The notes: generated by a model from the sequence alone, not told the origin. 64,000 bases of DNA from Branchipolynoe longqiensis (GCA_030323885.1 CM059186.1:24385849-24449848), one strand, 5' to 3'. Shown: positions 30,895-41,464, counted from the stretch's first letter. A program made the numbers and translations.

Positions 30895-33800
30895 GCCATT
30901 GTTGCCTCTGTTATTGCTGTTACTGCTGCTGCTGTTATTGCCATATTAGCTTCTATTGCTGTTATTGGCACTATAGTGTTGCTTATATTACTCTTGATAT
31001 TGCCACTGCTGACGCTATTATTGCTGTTACTGTTACCGGTGCTGCTGTTATTGCTGATATAGCTTCGATTGCTGCTGTTGCTACTACAGCAGCTATTGTT
31101 CCTTATATTACTACTGATGTTACCACTGCTTCTGCTATTGTTGCTGTTACTGTTACTGCTGCTGCTGTTATAGTTTCTATTACTGCTGTTGCTACTACAG
31201 CTGCTACTGTTGCTTATATTACTACTGATGTTACCACTGGTGCCGCTATTATTGTTGTTACTGTTACTGCTGCTGTTATTGCCGCTATAGCTTCTATTGC
31301 TGTTGTTGCCATTACAGCAGCTACTGTTGCCTATATTACTACTGATGGTACCACTGGTGCCGCTATTATTGTTGTTACTGTTACTGCTCCTGTTATTGCT
31401 GTTATAGCTTCTATTGCTGCTGTTGCCAGTACAGTCGCTATTGTTGCTTATATTATTACTGATGTTACCACTGGTGCCGCTATTATTGCTGTTACTGCTA
31501 CTGCTGCTGCTGTTATTGCCGCTATAGTTTCTATTGCTGCTGCTGCCAGTACAGTTGCGACTGTTGCTTATATTACTACTGATGTTACCAGTGCTGCTGC
31601 TAGTGTTACTGCTACTGTTGCTGCTGTTATTGCCGCTATAGCTTCTATTGCTGTTCTTGCCAGTACAGTTGCTACTGTTGCTTATATTATTACTGCTGCT
31701 ACCACTGGTGCCGCTATTATTGCTGATACTGCTACTGGTGCTGCTGTTATTGCCGCTATAGTTTCTATTGCTGCTGTTGCCAGTACAGCTGCTACTGTTG
31801 CTTATATTACTACTGATGTTACCACTGGTGCCGCTATTATTGTTGTTACTGTTACTGCTCCTGTTATTGCTGTTATAGCTTCTATTGCTGCTGTTGCCAG
31901 TACAGCTGCTACTGTTGCTTATATTACTACTGATGTTACCACTGGTGCGGCTATTATTGCTGATACTGCTACTGGTGCTGCTGTTATTGCCGCTATAGTT
32001 TCTATTGCTGCTGTTGCCAGTACAGCTGCTACTGTTGCTTATATGACTACTGATGTTACCACTGGTGCGGCTATTATTGCTGATACTGCTACTGGTGCTG
32101 CTGTTATTGCCGCTATAGTTTCTAGTGCTGCTGTTGCCAATACAGCTGCTACTGTTGCTTATATTACTACTGATGTTACCACTGGTGCGGCTATTATTGC
32201 TGATACTGCTTGGTGCTGCTGTTATTGCGCTATAGTTTCTATTGCTGCTTGTTGCCAGTACAGTCGCTATTGTTGCTTATATTATTAGTAATATTACTGA
32301 TGTTACCACTGGTGCGGCTATTATTGCTGATACTGCTACTGGTGCTGCTGTTATTGCCGCTATAGTTTCTATTGCTGCTGTTGCCAGTACAGCTGCTACT
32401 GTTGCTTATATTATTACTGATGCTACCACTGGTGCCGCTATTATTGCTGATACTGCTACTGGTGCTGCTGTTATTGCCGCTATAGCTTCTATTGCTGCTG
32501 TTGCCAATACAGCTGCTACTGTTGCTTATATTACTACTGATGTTACCACTGGCGCGGCTATTATTGCTGATACTGCTACTGGTGCTGCTGTTATTGCCGC
32601 TATAGCTTCTATTGCTGCTGTTGCCAATACAGCTGCTACTGTTGCTTATATTACTACTGATGTTACCACTGGTGCGGCTATTATTGCTGATACTGCTACT
32701 GGTGCTGCTGTTATTGCCGCTATAGTTTCTATTGCTGCTGTTGCCAGTACAGCTGCTACTGTTGCTTATATTACTACTGATGTTACCACTGGTGCCGCTA
32801 TTATTGTTGTTACTGTTACTGCTGCTGTTATTGCCACTATAGCTTCTATTGCTGTTGTTGCCAGTACAGCAGCTACTGTTGCCTATATTACTACTGATGG
32901 TACCACTGGTGCCGCTATTATTGTTGTTACTGTTACTGCTCCTGTTATTGCTGTTATAGCTTCTATTGCTGCTGTTGCCAGTACAGTCGCTATTGTTGCT
33001 TATATTATTACTGATGTTACCACTGGTGCCGCTATTATTGCTGTTACTGCTACTGCTGCTGCTGTTATTGCCGCTATAGTTTCTATTGCTGCTGCTGCCA
33101 GTACAGTTGCGTCTGTTGCTTATATTACTACTGATGTTACCAGTGCTGCTGCTAGTGTTACTGCTACTGTTGCTGCTGTTATTGCCGCTATAGCTTCTAT
33201 TGCTGTTCTTGCCAGTACAGTTGCTACTGTTGCTTATATTATTACTGATGCTACCACTGGTGCCGCTATTATTGCTGATACTGCTACTGGTGCTGCTGTT
33301 ATTGCCGCTATAGTTTCTATTGCTGCTGTTGCCAGTACAGCTGCTACTGTTGCTTATATTACTACTGATGTTACCACTGGTGCGGCTATTATTGCTGATA
33401 CTGCTACTGGTGCTGCTGTTATTGCCGCTATAGCTTCTATTGCTGCTGTTGCCAGTACAGCTGCTACTGTTGCTTATATTACTACTGATGTTACCACTGG
33501 TGCGGCTATTATTGCTGATACTGCTACTGGTGCTGCTGTTATTGCCGCTATAGTTTCTATTGCTGCTGTTGCCAGTACAGTTTGCTTCTGTTGCTTATTT
33601 TATTATTGATGTTACCTCTGGTGCGGTTTTTTGCTGATATTGCTACTGGTGCTGCTGTTTTTGCCGTATAGCTTCTATGCTGCTGTTGCCAGTACAGTTT
33701 TTTCTGTTGCTTATATTACTACTGGATGTTTTCCAGTGGTGCTGCTATTGTTGCTGATACTGTTGGTGCTGCTGTTATTGCCGCTATAGTTCTATGTGCT

Positions 33801-35090
33801 GTTTGCCTGTACAGTTGTCTACTGTTGCTTATATTATTACTGATGTTACCACTGGTGCGGCTATTATTGCTGATACTGCTACTGGTGCTGCTGTTATTGC
33901 CGCTATAGTTTCTATTGCTGCTGTTGCCAGTACAGCTGCTACTGTTGCTTATATTACTACTGATGTTACCACTGGTGCGGCTATTATTGCTGATACTGCT
34001 ACTGGTGCTGCTGTTATTGCCGCTATAGCTTCTATTGCTGCTGTTGCCAGTACAGTTGCTACTGTTGCTTATATTATTACTGATGTTACCACTGGTGCGG
34101 CTATTATTGCTGATACTGCTACTGGTGCTGCTGTTATTGCCGCTATAGTTTCTATTGCTGCTGTTGCCAGTACAGCTGCTACTGTTGCTTATATTACTAC
34201 TGATGTTACCACTGGTGCGGCTATTATTGCTGATACTGCTACTGGTGCTGCTGTTATTGCCGCTATAGCTTCTATTGCTGCTGTTGCCAATACAGCTGCT
34301 ATGTTGCTTATATTACTACTGATGTTACCACTGGTGCGGCTATTATTGCTGTACTGCTACTGGTGCTGCTGTTATTGCCGTATAGCTTCTATTGCTGCTG
34401 TTGCCAGTACAGTTGCTACTGTTGCTATTATTATGATGTTACATGGTGCGGCTATTATTGCTGATACTGCTACTGGTGTGCTGTTATTGCCGCTATAGTT
34501 TCTATTGCTGCTGTTGCCAGTACAGCTGCTACTGTTGCTTATATTACTACTAATGTTACCACTGGTGCCGCTATTATTGCTGATACTGCTACTGGTGCTG
34601 CTGTTATTGCCGCTATAGCTTCTATTGCTGCTGTTGCCAGTACAGCTGCTACTGTTGCTTATATGACTACTGATGTTACCACTGGTGCGGCTATTATTGC
34701 TGATACTGCTACTGGTGCTGCTGTTATTGCGGCTATAGTTTCTATTGCTGCTGCCAGTACAGCTGCTACTGTTGCTTATATTACTACTGATGCTACCACT
34801 GGTGCGGCTATTATTGCTGATACTGCTACTGGTGCTGCTGTTATTGCCGATATAGCTTCTATTGCTGCTGTTGCCAGTACAGTTGCTACTGTTGCTTATA
34901 TTACTACTGATGTTACCACTGGTGCGGCTATTATTGCTGATACTGCTGCTGTTGCTGCTGTTATTGCCGCTATAGCTTCTATTGCTGTTGTTGCCAGTAC
35001 AGCTGCTACTTATATGACTACTGATGTCACCACTGCTGCCACTATTGGTGCTGTTACTGCTGCTGGTGCTGCTGCTTCTACTGCTGCTAC
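30895..35090 (+). repeat. 120-bp satellite (about 35 units), open in one frame as a 40-residue repeat
   Basis: Unit of exactly 120 bp (for example 33361 versus 33481), itself made of GCT/GTT/ATT/ACT-like triplets. In one frame it reads AVIAAIASIAAVASTAATVA then YITTDVTTGAAIIADTATGA. Open stretches are 30861-32288, 32242-33609, 33794-34498 and 34663-35274, separated by indels. Most codons end in T or C, so stops are structurally rare and openness alone is weak evidence of coding. There is no plausible promoter, leader or splice context, and the 5' reading is junk (MGVGGRVGSKG). I treat it as a satellite grown from a trinucleotide repeat. Confidence 0.85.
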
Positions 35091-35521
35091 TTCCTCCCTA
35101 TGGCAGTCTCAGATATCACCCGGCGGTCTCACAGTCACAGTAGCTGTTCTGGCGGGCAGCCATTCGAATATAGGAAACTGGACGGCGTTACGTGACGTCC
35201 GGCGGCCATTAGATGTGGAACAGTGCTGGGTTGGGGTTGGTTGGGGTGGGGGGGGGGGGGGGGTGAGTGAGTGAGGGTTGGGGGCTGATAACAGGGGCCG
35301 GGGTCGGAGTGTTTTCTGGTTGAATGACGTTATGTAAGCTCTGGACGCCTTATGTAAGGTGAAGTGGTGCGTGCAGACCTCCAACTAGTTAGCGCCAAAA
35401 AGACACAACCCAGACCCCTAGGGTGGGGGAGAGAGACCGCCCCAACCCCCTCTATACAGACTTGGAATCCCACAATTTCCAAGGCATGAAAGAGCCAGAC
35501 TCAGATTTAAAACAGGCCATC
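35091..35521. other. Unique-looking sequence, no supported gene
   Basis: GC-richer, with TTACGTGACGTCCGGCGGCCATTAG at 35189-35213 (CRE- and YY1-like motifs) and a G16 run at 35249. No exon could be supported. Confidence 0.4.
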
Positions 35522-35780
35522 AGACAGGATGGCCGAATGAGTTGAGCACCCACTTCGTATGTGGCAGGATGTGGGGTTCGAATCCCAGCCGAATCAAACC
35601 AATGAGTTAAACTTTTTAAGTCATTTTTTTGTAATCTTTAAGTTGAAGATTGAAACTTGTCGCCATCTAGTCTGGCATTCGGCATTACTCGAATGATGGG
35701 GCAAGGAGCAGTGGAATGGGGAAGGTGATTTGTCTGCGATTGAAATTTCCATCGCTTTATGACAAAATATAACAACAAAG
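35522..35780 (+). mobile_element. Chimeric SINE: SINE-1 head/body with SINE-2 tail
   Basis: Head CAGACAGGATGGCCGAATGAG with B box GGGGTTCGAATCCC and the SINE-1 body (TGTCGCCATCTAGTCTGGCATTCGGCATTA). It then switches to the SINE-2 end (GGGGCAAGGAGCAGTGGAATGGGG, GATTGAAATTTCC). Confidence 0.8.
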
Positions 35781-36020
35781 AAAATATGGTAGATGGAACT
35801 AAGTAGTTAACATATTCTGCACAATATAAGGAGCATCAAGTTCTTATCAAATGCATCAGGAGTTGCAAAGTACTCTCAAAAGATTGTTTGCGTCAAGGAA
35901 GTCTTTTGTTTAATTTTGAATAGTGCCCTGTTTAATTAACAATGTAACAAAGAAATCATTCTCCGATAATATTAGAAATCAATTTTTCATTTCTATGTGT
36001 AGGTATGGTATATATATATA
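35781..36020. other. AT-rich sequence with (TA)n at 36009-36020
   Basis: No gene. The TA run directly borders DIRS copy A. Confidence 0.5.
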
Positions 36021-36335
36021 GATTAGTTAGACGAATCTTACCTGGGTATAGATGATGGATAACTATTGTTTTACCGAGGTAGAAGCCTCGGTTAGACGTG
36101 GGCGAGGGAGAAGGAAGCACATCCGGGTCCAGCAATCTTTACCTACTAATTCAGGATAAAAATGATTCTAAAAAACAACCTAAGGTCAAGTGACCTCATG
36201 CTAAATTGAGTGATTGACTAGACGTGGCAGGGCGTGGTGGGTGGGCCCTCGCCCACGTCTAACCGAGGCTTCTACCTCGGTAAAACAATAGTTATCCATC
36301 ATCTATACCCAGGTAAGATTCGTCTAACTAATCTA
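36021..36335. repeat. DIRS copy A internal complementary region (palindrome)
   Basis: The arms 36021-36107 and 36248-36335 are near-perfect inverted repeats (GATTAGTTAGACGAATCTTACC / GGTAAGATTCGTCTAACTAATC). The loop contains GGGAGAAGGAAGCACATCCGGGTCCAGCAAT, the complement of the element's outer 5' end, as expected for a circle-closing template. Confidence 0.85.
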
Positions 36336-36379
36336 TTTTACCTCGGTATGCCGCCTCTGGCTAGCCGTAGGCTAGGGAG
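36336..36379. repeat. DIRS copy A inner (3') terminal inverted repeat
   Basis: TTTTACCTCGGTATGCCGCCTCTGGCTAGCCGTAGGCTAGGGAG, the exact inverse of 41421-41464. Confidence 0.9.
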
Positions 36380-36521
36380 ACCTTTACGTAAAATAATTTT
36401 TATCCTGATATTCTTGTTTTGTTATTATTCTTTAGTGATTATGTCTTATGTATGCAACAATGGAAAAGCGATTTGTATGGCAAAAAAGAGGAAAAACCAA
36501 TGTTTTTCTTACCTCTCTCTT

Positions 36522-37631
36522 TCAGTTGGTGAGTAGCCTGTGCGCTATCGGCTGAGGCTTCTCTAGTCGTTTGTGGTAATGTCTAGCAAACGAAGTAGCG
36601 GTTTTCCATCCCGCGTGAGCTAGGATCCGTTTAACGGAGATGCCTAGCAATCTTGCCTTGGACACCATTGCACCACGTGTAGAGTGCGATGAGTACCTGT
36701 CTGTATTTACTCCCGCCAGTTTTAACACATTCATTGTCCATCGGGCGAGGGTATCCCTGGAAATGGCCTTGTGTGGCTTAATAAAGCTGACCAATAGCTG
36801 TCTTGAGTTTCTTATTAATCTTGTCTTGGATATATAATTTCGTATCGCAGATACGACACATAACTTGCGATCCTGAGTGAAACTGGACACCCCTATCGTA
36901 GAAAGGGGGTCACCTAATCGGTTTGATTTTAATAAAGTTGATAAATCAAACGTGGCCTCTTTACTGTCAATTTCTAGACCATTCAGCGACAGGGCAACTA
37001 TAGTTTGGCCTCTGTGTCCAGTGACCAGGAGAAGCAAAACTGCGACTTTGAAACCTAAAAGTTTAACGTCCAGAAACTTATTTTCTGGCCATTTCTTGAA
37101 GAGGTTGAACACTAGAGAAACATCCCAAAACCTATTATATTTGGGTTTAGGCGGATTCCTCTGATAAATTGATCGTATGATCCAACAAATAACATGGTGT
37201 TTACCCATTGTTTGTCCATTAACCCGCGGTAGGATTATCGACAGAGCACATCTGGCAGCGTTAATAGCGCCATATCCTAGGCCTTCGTCCTCTAGGTAAC
37301 GTAGGAAGCGTCCTACCTGGGATACTGTGGGAGTCATTGGCTTGACTTTCTTAAGCAGGCAATAAATACCCCATTTCTTTAAATACGTAGTATACATTTT
37401 CACCGTTCCTTTTCTCCACGCATCATCAACCAAACGCTGTTGTGTAATTTTGTCTAAGCCAAACTGTTCTAAATATTTATTTAAAAAAGGAATGCCACTA
37501 ACGGAGTTGTCGACACGTTTCCGTGGCGTTCTAGTGGTCCCTGATGTTTGAGGTTTCCTCGGAATCTTGGGAAGCGAAGGCTGCTTTTGGCTGTGGCTAG
37601 TAACGTCGGTAGCCACGGTTGCGTGTGCCAC
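36522..37631 (-). CDS. Tyrosine recombinase (DIRS integrase), copy A
   Basis: The open frame, about 369 codons, encodes the recombinase that integrates the circular cDNA. Catalytic residues are visible: R207 in TGHRGQT, H316 and R319 in SSHSTRGAM, H339 in LAHAGW and the nucleophile Y352 in FARHYHKRL. The upstream part (residues 50-190) looks like the core-binding domain. The frame begins with GTG, and the first ATG is only at KMYTTYLKKW, inside the domain. It overlaps the RT ORF by about 150 nt in another frame. Expression therefore probably needs frameshifting, reinitiation or splicing (inference). No internal stop. Confidence 0.9.
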   Translation of the reverse strand: MAHATVATDVTSHSQKQPSLPKIPRKPQTSGTTRTPRKRVDNSVSGIPFLNKYLEQFGLDKITQQRLVDDAWRKGTVKMYTTYLKKWGIYCLLKKVKPMTPTVSQVGRFLRYLEDEGLGYGAINAARCALSIILPRVNGQTMGKHHVICWIIRSIYQRNPPKPKYNRFWDVSLVFNLFKKWPENKFLDVKLLGFKVAVLLLLVTGHRGQTIVALSLNGLEIDSKEATFDLSTLLKSNRLGDPLSTIGVSSFTQDRKLCVVSAIRNYISKTRLIRNSRQLLVSFIKPHKAISRDTLARWTMNVLKLAGVNTDRYSSHSTRGAMVSKARLLGISVKRILAHAGWKTATSFARHYHKRLEKPQPIAHRLLTN

Positions 37632-39370
37632 TCGGGGACGATGAGTATGGCGTGTGTCCCCTCCATTTGAATCTTTCTGGCGACTTTGCTAATGATAGTA
37701 AAGGGGGGGAAAATGTAAAAGAAATGATGTCGCCACTTTAGGGAGAAGGCATCAATGTGCCAAGCATTGGGTTCCGGGTGCCACGAAACATATTTTGGAA
37801 TTTTAAAGTTATTACGCGAAGCGAACAAATCGATCTGAGGTGAACCCCATGTGTGACAAATGTGTTTGAAAATGGATGGATTAAGTGACCACTCTAAGTG
37901 ATCATGGAACTGGCGACTCATCTTGTCAGCTAGACAATTTTGTGTGCCTGGAATGTGATTAACAGTTAACCAGACATCAAAGGTTTGAGCCCAGTTCCAA
38001 ATGAGAAGTGCCATTGCATTACATTTAATCGATTTTGTACCTCCCATATTTCTGACATAAGCCATAGCTGTGGTGTTATCCGTGAGGATACGTACATTAT
38101 TTTTGGGTATTTTTACTAGACTGGTTAATCCCAAGTAAATGGCCCTTAGTTCTAGAACGTTAATATGATCGGGGAGTTCCGATTCTAGCCATCTTCCTCC
38201 CGTTGCTACATCATTTTGATGTGCTCCCCACCCTTGGAGAGACGCGTCAGTGGTAACGGTAGTGTCAGGCTCTCCCATTCTAATGGGATTGGGGGAATGG
38301 TCAAAGTGGTTTAGCCACCAATCAATGTCGGCTAGGCCGTTCTCCGAAATAAACATGGTCTTTTCAAAGTTTCCCTTTGCGCGGGCCAGCGCCAAATTTT
38401 TATCAATTTCGAGGGATTTTATGTGTGCCGCTCCGTATAGAATAGCTGGACTATACGAAACCATGACCCCGATAAGGACCGCGACCTGTCTAATCTTTGG
38501 CCTAGAAGTGTCTAACAGCTGTATCGCTGTGCGGTAAAGCTTATCTTTCTTTTGGCGTGTAAGCGAAACGGTCATAGCCGTGGTGTTCAGAATGAACCCG
38601 AGACACTTAAGCTCCTGAGTAGGAGAAAAAACTGATTTCTTGTTATGTATGAAGAAACCCAATTTGGTGAAAATTTTGCATAAATCTTTAACAGCGAGTT
38701 CACATTGCGTGAAAGATTGGCCCATAATAAAAGAATCATCTATGTATGGAAACATACAATGCCCCAATTTTGCCATGTGTGCAAAAATTGGTTTCAACAA
38801 CTTAGTAAACAGACGCGGTGCGCAGGCCAAACCATTAGGTAAACATGTAAATTCAAAAAGTTGGCCATTCCAGAGAAAACGTAGGTATTTCCGATCTGTC
38901 TGGTGAATAGGAACGGTGTAGTACGCATCCCTTAAATCAACACTCGCTAGCCAACACCCTGGGGTAATTAAATCACGAGCTGTTTCTAAAGAAAACATTT
39001 TGAAATGTTTGTATTCAATGATTTCATTCAACTGAGTTAAATCTAAAATCATTCGGATTGAACCATCAGGTTTAGGAGTAGAGAAGATATTGGAAATATA
39101 TTCCCCTTCAGTATGTTCAACTCTGTTGACAATGCCCTTAGACTCAAACAGTAGAACCTGGTGATCTAGCTGAGATTTTTCTAGTGAATTAAACTGATAC
39201 GGAAAAGGCGCTCTCTTTTGTATAGGCAATTGTGTGAAAGGGATGTGAATGCCTTTAACAATATTCAGGACCTCTGGATTAGTGGTTAACTGTTGCCATT
39301 GATGTAAACAATTAGAAACATTCCCTGCTTGAAAAAGGCTTACTTCAGTTTGAGTTTCCTCCGTGACCAT
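37481..39370 (-). CDS. Reverse transcriptase / RNase H polyprotein of DIRS copy A
   Basis: ATG at 39370 (MVTEETQ..., also the first ATG in copy B); 629 codons without a stop. The RT palm has MILDLTQLNEI, ASVDLRDAYY (about 142-151), LPNGLACAPR and the YIDD catalytic box (209-212). RNase H follows with D375 in TTDASLQGWGAH, E408 in LELRAIYLGL, D431 in LTDNTTAM and D482 in LADKMSR. The C-terminal part, IDLFASRNNF...IFPPF (553-557)...AILIVPEW..QPW, resembles the methyltransferase-like domain of DIRS elements, but with FPPF where a Dam-type enzyme has (N/D)PPY. It sits between the gag-like and recombinase ORFs and overlaps the latter. Confidence 0.92.
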   Translation of the reverse strand: MVTEETQTEVSLFQAGNVSNCLHQWQQLTTNPEVLNIVKGIHIPFTQLPIQKRAPFPYQFNSLEKSQLDHQVLLFESKGIVNRVEHTEGEYISNIFSTPKPDGSIRMILDLTQLNEIIEYKHFKMFSLETARDLITPGCWLASVDLRDAYYTVPIHQTDRKYLRFLWNGQLFEFTCLPNGLACAPRLFTKLLKPIFAHMAKLGHCMFPYIDDSFIMGQSFTQCELAVKDLCKIFTKLGFFIHNKKSVFSPTQELKCLGFILNTTAMTVSLTRQKKDKLYRTAIQLLDTSRPKIRQVAVLIGVMVSYSPAILYGAAHIKSLEIDKNLALARAKGNFEKTMFISENGLADIDWWLNHFDHSPNPIRMGEPDTTVTTDASLQGWGAHQNDVATGGRWLESELPDHINVLELRAIYLGLTSLVKIPKNNVRILTDNTTAMAYVRNMGGTKSIKCNAMALLIWNWAQTFDVWLTVNHIPGTQNCLADKMSRQFHDHLEWSLNPSIFKHICHTWGSPQIDLFASRNNFKIPKYVSWHPEPNAWHIDAFSLKWRHHFFYIFPPFTIISKVARKIQMEGTHAILIVPEWHTQPWLPTLLATAKSSLRFPRFRGNLKHQGPLERHGNVSTTPLVAFLF

Positions 39371-39408
39371 TGTAGGGTCAGGAGGCTGCACTGTTTGTGT
39401 GGAAATCT

Positions 39409-40733
39409 CTACTTGTTCCCTTGTTTCGGGAACTGGGGCTTGGGAACGAAATCCCTCTTGTAGCCGCGGTTGTCGTTCCAGTTTGAGGCCGGCCTGTCGC
39501 CTCGGCCCCTTCCTCGCTGGTTGAACTGGAAGGACGGTCCGCCCCTGAACGGCCTTCCTCCTCTGCGGAATCGAAAATCCGTCCTAGACTTTCTGAACCC
39601 TGCTGGGTTTTGGAAGCGACGACTCTTTGCTTCAGTGTTTTTAGCACTCTTGTAGTCGACCTCTACCTGTTTGTACAGGTAAGCTAGCTGACCCCCAAAC
39701 ATCTTGGATTTATCTAGCGGTTTGCTCTTGATAGGGGTAGGTCCGGAATACACGGTGTATTCCTTACCATCATGGTCCGTTACCTTGTTCGAGCGGGCAA
39801 CCTCTTTTCCGGCATCTGTGGTGACCGATTTGAAAACGTTTTCAAATCTCCGATGGGTCATGTAGTTACTAGCGGCTGCTAACAAAGCTATGCCCCGGTC
39901 CATAACCCGCGCCAAAGACGAGAACTTGTTCTCTGTCTGCATCCTGTTAGCCACAGGGATAACAGACGTCAAGGCACCCAAAACTGCCTTATGGATCAGG
40001 CAGAGGGAAGTTTCATAACGACGGCGTTCGTCGGAAAGATGAATGCCGGAATCCATCTCTTTGAAAACCGAAGCAGGAATGCCCTTAACTCCTGAAATCT
40101 GCTCAGTCAACTTGTTGATGACTTCGATCGGTTTAAACGTAGTGAAATGGCTATTCACCGTTTTGCGCATCATGGTAGTGGTGCGCACTTTCTGAGCTTT
40201 CTTTTTGACAATTTTCTTGCCAGCTTTAACGCCTATTTTGGCGTAGACACCCGCTCGTTCCGTGTCGGAATCCGACTCGGTGGAAGAAGAGTCGGACGAC
40301 GAGTCTGAAGAAGAGTCCTTCTTCTTCTTCTTCTTCTTTTTGGACTTTTTGGAGCGCTTAGAGTTCGCTTTCTTTGTGAACTCGTCACCAGAACTGCTCA
40401 CTGGGCGGCGTTTCTTGCCCCGCGCTTTCGGTTTCGGAACCTCAGGTGCCGAAAGCGTGTCCTCTTCGTCCTCAGAAAAGTCTTCCCAATCCTCATCAGG
40501 GATTTGGGAAGGATCTGGAAAGGTCTGCGCCTGGAAAAGGCGCATCTTCTCCTCCATCATCGCCGCCATTTTCGCCTCCCACCCCACTGGTTGAGGGGCG
40601 TGATCACTGTCTTGATCCGAGGCATGAGCCCCAGGATGTGGGGACGGCGGAGCCGTAGCCGGTGGAGACGAATCGTATCCGTAGGGGGGACACCCACCGC
40701 TGCAGCGGGCGGCTTATTCCGGCGAGTGGCCAT
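39409..40733 (-). pseudogene. Gag-like ORF1 of DIRS copy A, frameshifted near its start
   Basis: The start ATG is at 40733 (MATRRNKPPAAAVG, as in copy B). A C6 run at about 40682-40690 throws the frame: the remainder, open from about 40587 to 39409, is one base out of register with the ATG. The body has a Ser/Lys-rich stretch (SKRSKKSKKKKKKKKDSSSD), a helical central region (HLSDERRRYETSLCLIHKAV) and an RG-rich C-terminus (RGGRPFRGG, RGRGRGD), which suggests nucleic-acid binding. A single-base homopolymer error in the assembly is an alternative to a true mutation. Confidence 0.8.
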
Positions 40734-41420
40734 CGGGAACTGTAACGAAACCAAAGCGTTACTAACCCGGAATCATCTCAACTACACAAGTGTAAGCCAG
40801 TAAACTGGGTTGAGGAACATGGTACAGAGAACGTGTTTGCAACGTGTCAGTACAGGCGTGAAGCTAAATTTGCCGTAGGTGTGTGGTAACGAAACCAACC
40901 AAACGGAGGGCATCGATCGTGAGATCGGCCCCTCTCTCTGTTCCGTACACTTCTCCCACCTGTGGCGACAGCGCCAACAAGTTGGAGAAAATATTACGAA
41001 ACTCGGAGGTTCGCCTTAAACCGGTCAGGGGTGTTTATAAAAAACACCCAGAAGCATCCCCAACATCATCCTCTATTAGGATCCGGGAGACTTTTCTTAG
41101 GAAATGAGCAACTCGGGTTGCCATTTCTCCCTGTCTGAAAAACAGGTGTCGATAGAACTCAGTATCGGTTTCGTTTGTGCCAGCGGCACGCAATGTTCTA
41201 TCCGTAAGTTAAAAAACGTACAAAGTCCAAACAGGACTGAAGAAAGTTCTGAACTTTCATAAAAGGATGCTATAGAGCATGATAAACAAAGTTATCGAAG
41301 AAAACAGTACTTACTTTTGGATAAAAGCAGTAGTAGTAGATAAATCCTGTGGAGCAACTCACAAACGTCCTCCCGTTGTGAGTTACTTATGCTAATTGCT
41401 GGACCCGGATGTGCTTCCTT

Positions 41421-41462
41421 CTCCCTAGCCTACGGCTAGCCAGAGGCGGCATACCGAGGTAA

Positions 41463-41464
<2 letters not shown>
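41421..41464. repeat. DIRS copy A outer (5') terminal inverted repeat
   Basis: CTCCCTAGCCTACGGCTAGCCAGAGGCGGCATACCGAGGTAAAA, immediately followed by (TA)n at 41465-41508. Confidence 0.9.

Larger units (their letters stand above)
36021..41464 (-). mobile_element. DIRS-type tyrosine-recombinase retrotransposon, copy A
   Basis: About 5.4 kb with minus-strand order gag-like, RT/RNase H, tyrosine recombinase. The 5' end (right) is the inverted terminal repeat 41421-41464. Its partner is internal at 36336-36379, followed by a palindromic internal complementary region (36021-36335). This is the structural hallmark of DIRS elements, which replicate through a circle and integrate with a recombinase, leaving no target-site duplication (family knowledge). 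Both outer borders are (TA)n. It is related to copy B (57977-63450), with clear protein-level divergence. The gag-like ORF is frameshifted; the other two are open. Confidence 0.92.

Noticed and set aside
29678..30971. 390- and 351-codon Pro-rich ORFs
   Set aside because: Frames through a 37-bp G-rich minisatellite whose complement lacks stops; no conserved features.
30861..32288. 475-codon ORF as a confident protein gene
   Set aside because: Triplet satellite with NNT/NNC codons makes stops rare; no leader, promoter or intact single frame. Kept only as a finding.
36522..37631. Host or phage integrase gene
   Set aside because: Embedded between DIRS RT and ITR/ICR, with the same arrangement in a second copy.
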